This document shows, piece after piece, positions 46,138 through 55,188 of a stretch of 64,000 bases of DNA. The DNA lies in contig NZ_CP095550.1 of NCBI RefSeq assembly GCF_023078335.1, positions 3,082,001 through 3,146,000 of the forward strand. Direction: 5' to 3'. How positions within the stretch are numbered: the stretch's first letter is position 1; each line of letters begins with the position of its first letter. The position numbers were made by a program, and so were the translations under genes. Below the pieces are notes generated by a model. It was not told the origin of the DNA and did not search any database. It was given only the letters and a program-made list of their open reading frames with translations. Origin of the DNA: Metabacillus endolithicus. Its GTDB lineage: Bacteria > Bacillota > Bacilli > Bacillales > Bacillaceae.

Positions 46138-47413
46138 AACTAGCTTCTATATGTTTAACCTGTTTTAATTCTGCTTTTTGAAACATCACGTAATATAAGA
46201 ATCCACTTACGACTGCTAGTGCTCCAAGGATCACGAAGGTAATTTGATAACCAAACCATAAAGACATTGGAATCGCTATTGGTGCTATCGTACGCCCGAT
46301 TGTATATCGAAGGCTAGCAGCAGCAAAATATTGACCCCGCATATGATCAGGGGCAAGTTTTGAAACAAACGTTTGTTGAATCCCAGCTGTCATAAGCTCA
46401 GCAAAAGTAAAAATTGCCATTGCTAGAATGTAGAGCCAAAGTGAACTCGTAAAACCGAAAACAACCATTGAGATTCCATAGATGAAAGAAGAAAGAACAA
46501 ACACATTCCTCTCTTTAAATGTTCCCATCCACTTTGTAATGAAAATCGTAAATAGAGCCACAAGCAAACCATTTTCTGAAAGAATTACGCCAAATGCTTG
46601 CTCGCCGTTTAATGTTATGGACCAATCACCAAAGCGGAACATTTCTTGCTGTTGAATCATGTCTGTCATATAAACTGGGATAATCATGTCTAGCTGCATA
46701 AAGGTAAGTGCGACGAGAACACCCGCAATGATATAAAGCAAAAATGTCTGGTCACGGAAGATTATTCGATAATCCTGGACTTGCTGTAGTATGGGGCTAT
46801 ACCATCTACGGTCTTCACCAGTTGAACCAGCATTGTAAGGAGGGGCAGTTTCTCTTGTTTGTTTTGCTAATAAAAAAGAAAGCAACATACAAATGAATCC
46901 TGCAACCAATAATACTTCAAATGGATACTGAACATAAAAAATAGCACCTAAAATAGGGCCAATAACAACAGCAATATTAATAGATGTATAAAAAATAGCA
47001 AAAACGCTACTTCGATGCTTTTCTTCAACTACGTCAGCAACCATTGCTTGAGAGGCTGGCCAGTAAAAGGAACCAAATACTCCTGCGAACGCAAAACAGA
47101 TAAAGCCGAGCATAGGCAATTCGAGCCAAGGAGAATTCGATAATGCAAATATCATGAAGGATAAGCCTTGACCAAATGAAGCCATTACCATCATGGTTTT
47201 TCTTCCAAATCGATCAGCACAATATCCCCCCATTAAATTGGCAAGTACTGAAAAAACTTGCGATATAATAAGGAATAAGCCGGCCTGTGCTTTGCCGAAT
47301 TCATCAGCGAAATAAATCGTTAAAAACGGGAAGAACATCCAAAATGTTATGTTCATCAAGGCTTCACCAAATAATCGTATTTTAAGATTTGTATCCCAAT
47401 CTCTTATTTTCAT
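46136..47413 (-). CDS. MFS multidrug-type exporter
   Basis: This 425-residue, 12-helix major facilitator protein has motif A between helices 2 and 3 (GGYCADRFGRKTMM) and a motif C-like region GPILGAIFYV in helix 5, a mark of drug:H+ antiporters. The central cytoplasmic loop near residue 200 is hydrophilic. It resembles MdtG/YttB-type exporters, but I cannot name an orthologue. It is monocistronic; its last residues overlap the terminator. Confidence 0.82.
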   Translation of the reverse strand: MKIRDWDTNLKIRLFGEALMNITFWMFFPFLTIYFADEFGKAQAGLFLIISQVFSVLANLMGGYCADRFGRKTMMVMASFGQGLSFMIFALSNSPWLELPMLGFICFAFAGVFGSFYWPASQAMVADVVEEKHRSSVFAIFYTSINIAVVIGPILGAIFYVQYPFEVLLVAGFICMLLSFLLAKQTRETAPPYNAGSTGEDRRWYSPILQQVQDYRIIFRDQTFLLYIIAGVLVALTFMQLDMIIPVYMTDMIQQQEMFRFGDWSITLNGEQAFGVILSENGLLVALFTIFITKWMGTFKERNVFVLSSFIYGISMVVFGFTSSLWLYILAMAIFTFAELMTAGIQQTFVSKLAPDHMRGQYFAAASLRYTIGRTIAPIAIPMSLWFGYQITFVILGALAVVSGFLYYVMFQKAELKQVKHIEAS

Positions 47414-47656
47414 TTTGAATACCTCGATTCTAGAAATCTACGTTCCTCATCATACTCTTTCGGGTCACGAAATACAATAGAGTTTTGAAATATTTTACTT
47501 AAACTTAATGTGGAATTTTATTCTTATATAAAGTTTAATTTGGAGTAGAAAATGAAGGGATGCATTGGGAGATGTCTTTATAGGAAGATTTTTGATTAAA
47601 GGGTTTTTACTAGTAAAGATTAATAATACTTGTAAGACTTACATGGAAGGGAGAAA

Positions 47657-48037
47657 ATGCCTTTGGATCTATTTTCTATCATTGCTGAAGATAAAATAAA
47701 AAAAGCTATAGAAGAAGGTGAGTTCGACAACTTACCTGGTCAAGGTAAGCCATTGAATCTAGAAGACCTTTCCCACATACCTGAAGAGCTTCGTGTGGCT
47801 TATAAAGTTTTAAAAAACTCAAATATGTTAAACGATGTAGAAAAACTTAAAAAGGAAATTAGTTCAATCGAAGATCTAATAGATGCTACTGAAGATCTTC
47901 AAGAAAAAGAAACGCTTAAACAGAAAAAACAGGAAAGAATGTTAAGAATAGAACGTTTAATGAAAAAACGGAATGCTTTTCAATCACCGGCATCGTCTTT
48001 TTATAAAGATAAAGTACTGAATCGTTTTAAAAAATAA
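47657..48037 (+). CDS. DUF1992 (DnaJ-C28 conserved domain) protein
   Basis: This 126-residue cytosolic protein begins PLDLFSIIAEDKIKKAIEEGEFDNLPGQGKPL, the DUF1992 signature (also seen in human DNAJC28 without the J-domain), and ends with a basic coiled coil. No J-domain is present. The function is unknown in bacteria. GAAGGGAG precedes ATG 47657. There is no terminator directly after it, so the lipoprotein gene 93 bases downstream may be partly cotranscribed. Confidence 0.85.
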   Translation: MPLDLFSIIAEDKIKKAIEEGEFDNLPGQGKPLNLEDLSHIPEELRVAYKVLKNSNMLNDVEKLKKEISSIEDLIDATEDLQEKETLKQKKQERMLRIERLMKKRNAFQSPASSFYKDKVLNRFKK

Positions 48038-48130
48038 TGTTGTTTTCTCGTTTATAATTAGGGAATTCATAATTTAAAAGGAAGTTGTACAAAATGGAAT
48101 AAACAAAACATTCATTCGAGGAGGTTTAGA

Positions 48131-48796
48131 GTGAAAAAATCTTATCTTTTATTTCTTGTTATTTTACTTTTAACAGGATGTGCACAAAGTACAGAAGAGC
48201 AAGGAGATAAACCTATAGAAGAAGATAATGTAACGGAAGAAGAAACAACAGACATCGAGACAAATGAGGAAGAAGAAGCTGAGCCTCTAAAAGATGATAA
48301 GGAGCTCGTCTTAGAAAATGCAGAAAAAGTAATAGCTTCCTTAAAAGATCAAAACTTTGAAGAGCTTTCTACCTATGTTTCTTCAGAAAAAGGTGTGTTG
48401 TTTTCACCATATGCTCATATAGAGGACGATGCTGTTACATTCAAACAGGAGGATCTCTTGCATTTCTTTCATTCCGAAGAAGAGTATACATGGGGGGCAA
48501 GAGATGGAAGTGGTGAGCCAATTAAGCTAATTCCAAGTAAATACTATAGTGAATTTATTTATGATGCGAGCTACCATCAAGCAGATGAGATCGTTTATAA
48601 TCCGGAACAAGCAAGAGGAAATACGATAAAAAATAGTAAAGACATATTTCCTGAGTCTCAAGTTGTTGAGTATTACGTCAAAGGAACTGAGGAAAACGGA
48701 AATATGGATTGGAAGGCCTTAAATCTTGTTTTTGAAAAAAATTCAAAGGATGAGTGGAAGCTTGTGGCAATCGTCCATGATCAGTGGACGATATAA
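48131..48796 (+). CDS. Hypothetical lipoprotein, 221 aa
   Basis: The signal peptide ends in lipobox LLTGCA near residue 16, then a Glu/Thr-rich linker (17-60) leads to a folded domain with no family I can name. That domain starts ENAEKVIASLKDQNFEELSTYVS, a pattern common in NTF2-like or DUF4878-type extracytoplasmic domains, and ends with KDEWKLVAIVHDQWTI. It is probably anchored on the outer face of the membrane. Start GTG 48131 or a close alternative behind GAGGAGG. Confidence 0.7.
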   Translation: MKKSYLLFLVILLLTGCAQSTEEQGDKPIEEDNVTEEETTDIETNEEEEAEPLKDDKELVLENAEKVIASLKDQNFEELSTYVSSEKGVLFSPYAHIEDDAVTFKQEDLLHFFHSEEEYTWGARDGSGEPIKLIPSKYYSEFIYDASYHQADEIVYNPEQARGNTIKNSKDIFPESQVVEYYVKGTEENGNMDWKALNLVFEKNSKDEWKLVAIVHDQWTI

Positions 48797-48803
48797 CGAG
48801 ATT

Positions 48804-48853
48804 AATCCTGTACACCCGTGAGTTCAAGGTTCATGGGTGTACAGGATTTTTTG
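48804..48853. terminator. Bidirectional terminator
   Basis: AATCCTGTACACCC pairs perfectly with GGGTGTACAGGATT, then TTTT. It overlaps the 3' end of the convergent oxidoreductase gene. Confidence 0.85.
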
Positions 48854-50330
48854 TTTGTTTCATAATCGACTGTGCGACATGATACCCACTAATTGAAACA
48901 CTAATCGTTCCTGCTCCTGGAAAAACACTATCACCACAAACCCAAAGATTATTGATTCCAGATCGGTGTGAGAGGCTGTTGAATAATGTGTTTTGATATG
49001 TTTGTGGAAAACCGCCAACCATTCCATTGTGTCTTCCAGTAAAGCGTTCCCAAGCACGGGGTGCCCCTTCGATTAGGTAAACTAAACCTTCTTCTAGTTG
49101 TGGAATGATAAGCTTTACACCTTCTAACATGAATTGAGAAAGCTGCTTTTTATACGTATCATATTGCTGTTTGGATCTCCAATTTGAAAGGTTTGTATGA
49201 GTGCTCACAGTAAGGGTTCTAAAACCTGCCGGAGCCCTTTTGATATCACCTTTTTTTGAAAGAGAAAGAAAAAGGTGATGACCCTCAGAAAGAGAATGTT
49301 CCTCCCCTTGTAATATCTGTTGAAATAACGGTGTTTGATCTGGAATGATATCCTCTTTTAGTGCAATATATAGTGTCATCGTTCCCCAGTGAATTTCCTG
49401 TTTCTTTGTGTGATAACGTGAAGATAAATGTTTCACTATACTTGGTTCTAAAAGATTTATTAGGTTAGGGACAGGTAAATTGCATACAACTTGATCAGCT
49501 AGCCAGGCTCTATTCCTTATATCAGTTAACTTGAATTGCTTTTCTTGCTTCTTGATGTTAACAACCTTTGCTTTTTTGAAAAGTTTACCCCCATTATGCT
49601 TAATAAAATCAGTTAAACGATGGGAGAGTTCATACAAACCGCCATTAACGTAAAAAGCCCCTTCATGGTAAATGCTTAAGGCAAACGCACCAATTATGGC
49701 CGAGCACTCTTTTGAGGTTGTTTGCATAGAATCAATAAGCTGTGAATCCAGTAAAGCTATAAACTCACTCTCTTCAGATAACTGGTGTTTTGTTAGCAAT
49801 TTATTTAATGGTTCTCTTATGTAAGGAATAAGAGTAAAAGATGTTATTTCAATAGTTCTCAAGAGTGTTAACCATTCCTGCCATGTAACCGGGGGAAGAA
49901 CAGGCATTTTTAGCATGAGTTTTTTAACCTCAGCTCCTATTTTCCATACTTCTTGATAAAAGGCTGTTATATTGGTTTTTAAATGAGGGAAATGTTTAAA
50001 AAGTTCCTCTAAATATTGATTTTTATCTTTGAAATAATGAAGAGTCTTTGAATCAAAATGAATGTCCATGACGTTAGAAAGTAATTCATTTTCAGGAAGG
50101 GGTATACCCAATTTATTTAACAATTCATAGTGAATACCACCTGGTTCAAATCCCATACCTAAGGTTGCTCCAACAGGGAAAGTATAGGGACCCCTTGAAA
50201 ATTTGCCTGCACAGCCGCCCCATTCGGTTGAAGCTTCTAAAACAGTGACATCATATCCGTTTTTCACTAAAAATGCGGCTGATGTTAACCCTCCGATACC
50301 TCCACCAACGATTACAACATGTTCTTTCAT
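48831..50330 (-). CDS. CrtI-family FAD-dependent oxidoreductase (carotenoid desaturase/isomerase-like)
   Basis: This 499-residue amine-oxidase-fold flavoprotein starts with the FAD-binding Rossmann motif VVIVGGGIGGLTSAAFLVKNG and has the second family motif near the C terminus (WVCGDSVFPGAGTISVSISG), as in phytoene desaturases and the CrtN/CrtP enzymes. No other carotenoid gene lies nearby, so it may act alone on a polyene lipid or be part of a pathway encoded elsewhere. The start is preceded by GGGAGGGA. Orthology within the family is uncertain. Confidence 0.82.
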   Translation of the reverse strand: MKEHVVIVGGGIGGLTSAAFLVKNGYDVTVLEASTEWGGCAGKFSRGPYTFPVGATLGMGFEPGGIHYELLNKLGIPLPENELLSNVMDIHFDSKTLHYFKDKNQYLEELFKHFPHLKTNITAFYQEVWKIGAEVKKLMLKMPVLPPVTWQEWLTLLRTIEITSFTLIPYIREPLNKLLTKHQLSEESEFIALLDSQLIDSMQTTSKECSAIIGAFALSIYHEGAFYVNGGLYELSHRLTDFIKHNGGKLFKKAKVVNIKKQEKQFKLTDIRNRAWLADQVVCNLPVPNLINLLEPSIVKHLSSRYHTKKQEIHWGTMTLYIALKEDIIPDQTPLFQQILQGEEHSLSEGHHLFLSLSKKGDIKRAPAGFRTLTVSTHTNLSNWRSKQQYDTYKKQLSQFMLEGVKLIIPQLEEGLVYLIEGAPRAWERFTGRHNGMVGGFPQTYQNTLFNSLSHRSGINNLWVCGDSVFPGAGTISVSISGYHVAQSIMKQTKNPVHP

Positions 50331-50490
50331 AAAAATCCCTCCCTACTTCCCTTATTTTATCCACATTCAATCGTACTTACGAAAAGCAATGTGCTAACCT
50401 GAGCAGTTTTTCATCTTACTTCGTTTTCTTGTCACACCTTCTTGTGCATTTCAATAAAATATAAAAAAGCCTAGAAGGGAAGAGAAGTGA

Positions 50491-51423
50491 ATGTGGCAAT
50501 GGACCATAGGTTTAGTTCTTGTTTTGATGATTGTCTGCTCAATAGGTATTTATTTGTTAAGCCGCCTTCTTCTTTCACCGACAAGGGTTCCTTATGACAA
50601 AACGTATAAGCTTGGTATTCAAAAGGGAGAAATTGATGCCAACATCTTTCACACGATAGAAAAAGAAGAATTATATATCCCGTCTTACCATGGGTATAAG
50701 CTACATGGAATGCTTTTTCCGGTGAAAAACAGTAAAAAAGTAATTATAATTGCTCATGGAATTCGCTGGTCATTGTTTGGGAGTTTTAAATATGTGGAAA
50801 TGTTTCAGAAAAGGGGATTTCACGTTTTGTTATGTGACCATCGGTTTCATGGATTAAGCGGCGGAAATTATACCTCTTTTGGTTACTATGAAAAAGATGA
50901 TTTAAAAGCGTGGATTGACTATCTATCGGTGCGAATGGGAAATCGTGTATTTATAGGGTTGTTAGGTGAATCACTTGGAGCTGCCTCGGCATTAGAAGTA
51001 AGCAAACGGGACAACAGAGTGAAATTTTGTATTGCTGATTGCTCATTTAGTGATTTTTCAAGCTTATTAAAATTAAGATTGAGGCTTGATTTAAGGTTGC
51101 GTTTTTATCCTCTAATCGATGTTATAAGCCTTCTCATTAAATTACGTTATGGGTGGAGTTTCCCTGAGATTTCCCCAATAAAAGGGTTAGAAAAAACAAA
51201 AACCCCCATTTTATTTATTCATGGGAAAGAAGATAAGTTTATACCTTTGCAAATGACGTTAGACATGTTTAAACGCAAAAAGGGAAATAAAAAGCTTTAT
51301 TTAGTCCCTAAGGCAGGTCATGCAGAAGCCTATAATACAGATCCGAAGGGCTATGAAAAGAAAGTAAGTGATTTTATAAAGGAAATTGAAAGTGGATTAA
51401 GAGAAGAGGCCAACTTATGTTAG
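50491..51423 (+). CDS. Membrane-anchored alpha/beta hydrolase (YqkD-like)
   Basis: A 310-residue hydrolase with one N-terminal membrane anchor (residues 5-25). The nucleophile elbow is GLLGESLGAASAL, the acid lies in FIHGKEDKFIP, and the histidine in KAGHAEAY. The oxyanion motif is IIAHGIRWS. The layout and length resemble B. subtilis YqkD. The substrate is unknown (ester or acyl group at the membrane surface). GAAGGGAAG precedes ATG 50491. Confidence 0.82.
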   Translation: MWQWTIGLVLVLMIVCSIGIYLLSRLLLSPTRVPYDKTYKLGIQKGEIDANIFHTIEKEELYIPSYHGYKLHGMLFPVKNSKKVIIIAHGIRWSLFGSFKYVEMFQKRGFHVLLCDHRFHGLSGGNYTSFGYYEKDDLKAWIDYLSVRMGNRVFIGLLGESLGAASALEVSKRDNRVKFCIADCSFSDFSSLLKLRLRLDLRLRFYPLIDVISLLIKLRYGWSFPEISPIKGLEKTKTPILFIHGKEDKFIPLQMTLDMFKRKKGNKKLYLVPKAGHAEAYNTDPKGYEKKVSDFIKEIESGLREEANLC

Positions 51424-51429
51424 TTGGCC
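51408..51429. terminator. Short hairpin between convergent genes
   Basis: GGCCAAC pairs with GTTGGCC around TTATGTTA, without a clear T run on the forward strand. It is probably a weak terminator for one or both genes. Confidence 0.45.
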
Positions 51430-51437
51430 ATCTTTGA

Positions 51438-52245
51438 TTATCCCAAATCCCAGGCTTCATGCAGCTTAGGTACATCAGAAATGAGCTGCTGTGTGTAAGG
51501 ATGCTGAGGGTTCATTAACACACTGTCGGCACTTCCTTGTTCAACAATTTTCCCTTTTTCCATAATGTAAAGTGTGTCACTTACATAATAGGCAAGACCT
51601 ACGTCATGAGTAATGAAGATAATTGTCATATTGTTTTCTTCTCTTAGCTTTAATAACATATCCAAAATAGTAGAGCGAGAGCAGGCATCAACCATTGAAG
51701 TTGGTTCATCTGCTAGCAATACCTTTGGGTGCAGAAGAAAAATTCTAGCAATCATCAAACGCTGCATTTGTCCACCTGAGAGCTCAAAAGGATATTTATT
51801 GTAAAGCTCTTCAAATTTCAGGTTAACAAACGTACATGCTTCTTTCATTTTCTCAAAGCGTTCTTCCTTAGAAAGCTTTAAGCCTTGTAGTTCAATACAG
51901 TCATTTAATAGTTTTTCGACTTTGTGAAACAAGTTAAAAGAAGAGAAAGGGTCCTGAAAAATAGCTTGAATATCCTGCCAGTATGCTTTTCGGTCACGAT
52001 GACTTTTTAGTTTGCGTGACTTTCCTTTATACTCGATATCTCCACTTGTTTCCTTTAGTAGCCCCATGACCATTTTAGCGAGTGTTGTTTTCCCACTCCC
52101 ACTTTCACCAACGATCGAAATAATTTCTCCTCGGTGGAAGTTAAAGTTTACTTGGTCAACGGCTGTGTTTTTATTTTCCATAACCGAAAACTTTTGTTAT
52201 GTTTTTCCCGCTAATTAGAACCTCTTGATCAGGCTTCATTTGCAT
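51438..52245 (-). pseudogene. Opp/Dpp-type ABC transporter ATP-binding protein (OppF-like), frameshifted
   Basis: The second ATPase of the importer has Walker [20 protein letters not shown], signature [14 protein letters not shown], Walker [13 protein letters not shown] and switch IFITHDVG. The visible frame starts internally; its true start is ATG 52245 (AAAGGAG five bases before), giving [20 protein letters not shown], then one extra A near 52175 shifts the frame just before [11 protein letters not shown]. The corrected length is 268 residues. It overlaps the upstream ATPase stop by 17 bases. Confidence 0.82.
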
Positions 52246-53236
52246 ACCACTCCTTTAGCGTCTCATTGTCAATTCGACAACGATACAAACGTTCACCTAG
52301 ATGTTGAGTTGTAATTTTTCCGGTACGGCATTCATCTGTTGCATAGGAACATCGTTCAGCAAATCGGCAGCCATCTATTTTCTTTTTTAAATTAGGTGGT
52401 GCTCCTGGAATCGCAGCTAGTTTATGTTCCTTCATGCCAGATTCAGGGACAATAATGGAGCCCATTAGCTTTTTGGTATAAGGATGAATGGGATTAAAAA
52501 TAACGTCTTCGGCTTTTCCTCTTTCGACGATTTCTCCTGCGTACATCACCATAATTTCGTCTGTTACATGATAGAGAAGAGGAAGTTCATGTGTAATGAA
52601 TACTAGTGAACGGATGAATTTTTTATCTAATAAATCTTTTAATAATTTAATGACAACTTTTTGGGAAGTCACATCGAGTGCAGAGGTTGGTTCATCAGCG
52701 ATTAATACTTTTGGATTTAAAATGGTTGATATAGCAATAACCGTTCTTTGTTTCATCCCGCCAGAAAGTTCATTCGGATAAGAATTTAACACTTTAGGTG
52801 AAAGATTTAATGTTTCAAATCTTTCAGCAGCCATTTCATAGACTTGTTTTTTCGACAGTTCTGGTTGATGTTCCTTCATAATGTCTTCAATAAACTTAAT
52901 AATCTTAATGGTTGGATTTAAGGCATTCATTGCCGCTTGTGGAATATAGGCAATTTCTCTGCCTAACACTTGTTTTCTAAGCTTTTCTTTTTCGAGCTTC
53001 ATAATATCTACACCATTGATATTAATAGAACCGCTACCAAAGTGAAGTGGAGGAAAGTAGAATCCCATTAAGCTTAAGGCTAAGGTCGATTTACCACATC
53101 CTGATTCTCCGGCAATACCAATTGTTTTTCCATCTTCAAGGTGAAAATCCACACCATCAACAGCATAGACCTTTTCTTTTAATCTGGTTTTATAGTAAGT
53201 TTTTAATTCTTTAACATCAAGAATATGTTTACTCAT
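52229..53236 (-). CDS. Opp/Dpp-type ABC transporter ATP-binding protein (OppD-like)
   Basis: This 335-residue ATPase has Walker [10 protein letters not shown] near residue 42, [12 protein letters not shown] (Q-loop region), signature [13 protein letters not shown], Walker [13 protein letters not shown] and FITHELP. The C-terminal extension has the Cys-containing oligopeptide/dipeptide transporter motif ([15 protein letters not shown]) that binds an Fe-S cluster in some members. It pairs with the OppF-like protein. It starts at ATG 53236, four bases after the permease stop. Confidence 0.88.
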   Translation of the reverse strand: MSKHILDVKELKTYYKTRLKEKVYAVDGVDFHLEDGKTIGIAGESGCGKSTLALSLMGFYFPPLHFGSGSININGVDIMKLEKEKLRKQVLGREIAYIPQAAMNALNPTIKIIKFIEDIMKEHQPELSKKQVYEMAAERFETLNLSPKVLNSYPNELSGGMKQRTVIAISTILNPKVLIADEPTSALDVTSQKVVIKLLKDLLDKKFIRSLVFITHELPLLYHVTDEIMVMYAGEIVERGKAEDVIFNPIHPYTKKLMGSIIVPESGMKEHKLAAIPGAPPNLKKKIDGCRFAERCSYATDECRTGKITTQHLGERLYRCRIDNETLKEWYANEA

Positions 53237-53240
53237 GTCA

Positions 53241-54077
53241 TTAACTCCTTATCTTAGGGTTAAAAATTTCATCCATCCCAGTATTCATTAAATAGAGAGA
53301 AAATGTAATGATCGCAATAGCTATTGCTGCAGGTATAAATGCCCACCACGCACCGGATACAGGAGCTTCAAAGATTAAAGCCCAGTTCATAATAATACCA
53401 AGAGAAATTGTGTTGTATGGTCCAAGTCCCAGCATAGAGATTGATGCCTCTGAAAGAATACCTGATGCTGTTTGCAGAACAAATGCCATTACAACATAAG
53501 ACATGATGTAAGGTAAAATCTCAAAAATAATGATTCTTGGTGTGCTATGACCAGATATTTTTGCGATATTAACGTGATCTCTGTTTCGTAGAGAAGATGT
53601 TTGAGCACGAACGGCACGTGCTGTCCATGGCCAACTTGTTATGCCAATTACAATCGCTGTAATTAACGAACTTCTTGAATCTATACTGACGGAGATCAGA
53701 ATTAAGACAATGAAAGATGGAATAACGATAAAGATATTGGTGATGGCAGATAAAATTTCATCAAAAATTCCTCCGATATAACCGGCGGATAACCCAATGA
53801 TTAACCCAATAATCGTTGCACTTAATCCGGCAATTAATCCTACAAAAATGGAGGTTTTGATTCCATAAATAAGTTCGAGAAATAAATCTCTTCCGAAGTT
53901 ATCGGAGCCTAACCATAACTCAGCACTCGGTGGCTGAAAGGCAAGTGCAACCATTTCGGTTGGATCAGCAGTATTAATTAAGGGATAGATTGTTACAAAT
54001 GCGAGCATCAACAAAAATGAAATCGAACCGATAAGAAACTTTGGGGAGCGAATTAATATTTGTAAAGAACTGTTCAT
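53241..54077 (-). CDS. Opp/Dpp-type ABC transporter permease (OppC-like)
   Basis: This 278-residue permease has a short cytoplasmic N terminus, six membrane segments, the [17 protein letters not shown] signature near residue 57 and an EAA loop ([19 protein letters not shown]). ATG 54077 (GGAGGAAGAAT before it) is chosen over the frame extension to 54140, which overlaps the neighbour and has no site. It forms a heterodimer with the OppB-like protein. Confidence 0.87.
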   Translation of the reverse strand: MNSSLQILIRSPKFLIGSISFLLMLAFVTIYPLINTADPTEMVALAFQPPSAELWLGSDNFGRDLFLELIYGIKTSIFVGLIAGLSATIIGLIIGLSAGYIGGIFDEILSAITNIFIVIPSFIVLILISVSIDSRSSLITAIVIGITSWPWTARAVRAQTSSLRNRDHVNIAKISGHSTPRIIIFEILPYIMSYVVMAFVLQTASGILSEASISMLGLGPYNTISLGIIMNWALIFEAPVSGAWWAFIPAAIAIAIITFSLYLMNTGMDEIFNPKIRS

Positions 54078-54078
54078 A

Positions 54079-55089
54079 TCATTCTTCCTCCATTTGCGAA
54101 GCTTTGATTCTAGGGTCAACCAACCCATAAATAATTTCAATGGTGAAGTTAGCTAATAGAACGGATATGGCAATAAGAAGAGTAGCACCGGATATGAGTG
54201 GATAATCTAGTTGACGTATTGCAGTAAATAGCCATGTTCCGATACCAGGATAGCTAAAAACAATTTCAGTAATTAATGACCCGCCGATCATCGTACCGAT
54301 TGATAGAGCCAAACCTGTAATCTGTGGTAACATTGCATTTTTAAATACATATCTAGAAATTGTAGAATCCTTAATACCAAGTAATTTGCTATATAAAACA
54401 TAATCTGTGTTTAATTCGTAGATCGACATTTCTCTCATTCCGATAGCTTGACCACCAATTGTAACCAAGACAATTGAAATAAAAGGGAGGAAGTGGTGAC
54501 TAATTACAGATCCAATGAACTCAAAGCTTAAATTTGGTGTCATCTGATAATTGTAGCCGCCGGATGTTGGGAACCAATTAAGAGTTAGCCCAAAGATATA
54601 GAGCATAATGATCGCCAAAATAAAAAATGGGATGGAGTTGATAAATAAAAATGTAGGAAAAAGCACTTTATCAAATACACCTTTTTTATAAGCAGCAATA
54701 GCTCCAAGGGCATTTCCGACGATCCAACCAACAAGGATAGCAGGCAGTTGAAGAGCTAATGTCCAAGGAACAGCTGAGGCAAGAATAGAAGTAACAGACA
54801 TAGGATATAGTCCGAACGACGTTCCTAAATCACCCTTCAATAAATTCCCTAAGTAAATAAAAAATTGTTGCCATAACGGCTTATCAATACCAAACTCTGC
54901 AGCAAAAGTATCGTATACCTTCTTAATTGAATCACTGTCTGTCATTCCTTGAGTCATTTGGTTGGCAATCACACTTACTGGATTTCCTTCTATTAACCTT
55001 GGTAGAAGGAAGTTAAGCGCGACTGCAACAAACAAGGTCACAATATACCAGAGGGATTTTTTTAAGAAAAACTTCCGATAGGCATTCAT
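54079..55089 (-). CDS. Opp/Dpp-type ABC transporter permease (OppB-like)
   Basis: This 336-residue permease has six membrane segments. The N-terminal [38 protein letters not shown] and EAA loop ([24 protein letters not shown]) fit the DppB/OppB family. The stop is one base before the next start. The sequence is closer to the subgroup that serves sugar oligomers in several Gram-positives and Thermotogae than to classic peptide importers, though that rests on overall impression. Confidence 0.87.
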   Translation of the reverse strand: MNAYRKFFLKKSLWYIVTLFVAVALNFLLPRLIEGNPVSVIANQMTQGMTDSDSIKKVYDTFAAEFGIDKPLWQQFFIYLGNLLKGDLGTSFGLYPMSVTSILASAVPWTLALQLPAILVGWIVGNALGAIAAYKKGVFDKVLFPTFLFINSIPFFILAIIMLYIFGLTLNWFPTSGGYNYQMTPNLSFEFIGSVISHHFLPFISIVLVTIGGQAIGMREMSIYELNTDYVLYSKLLGIKDSTISRYVFKNAMLPQITGLALSIGTMIGGSLITEIVFSYPGIGTWLFTAIRQLDYPLISGATLLIAISVLLANFTIEIIYGLVDPRIKASQMEEE

Positions 55090-55134
55090 GACTTCACAGC
55101 ACCCCCATTATTAGGACTTTTAGTTTTGAAAGGA

Positions 55135-55170
55135 GTAGTTGGGATAACCAGCATGAATGATCCCAACTAC
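55135..55170 (-). terminator. Intra-operon hairpin after the binding-protein gene
   Basis: GTAGTTGGGAT pairs perfectly with ATCCCAACTAC. There is no strong T run, so it probably acts as an mRNA stabiliser or weak attenuator between the binding-protein gene and the permease genes. Confidence 0.6.
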
Positions 55171-55188
55171 CTCTATCTATCTTTCAAT

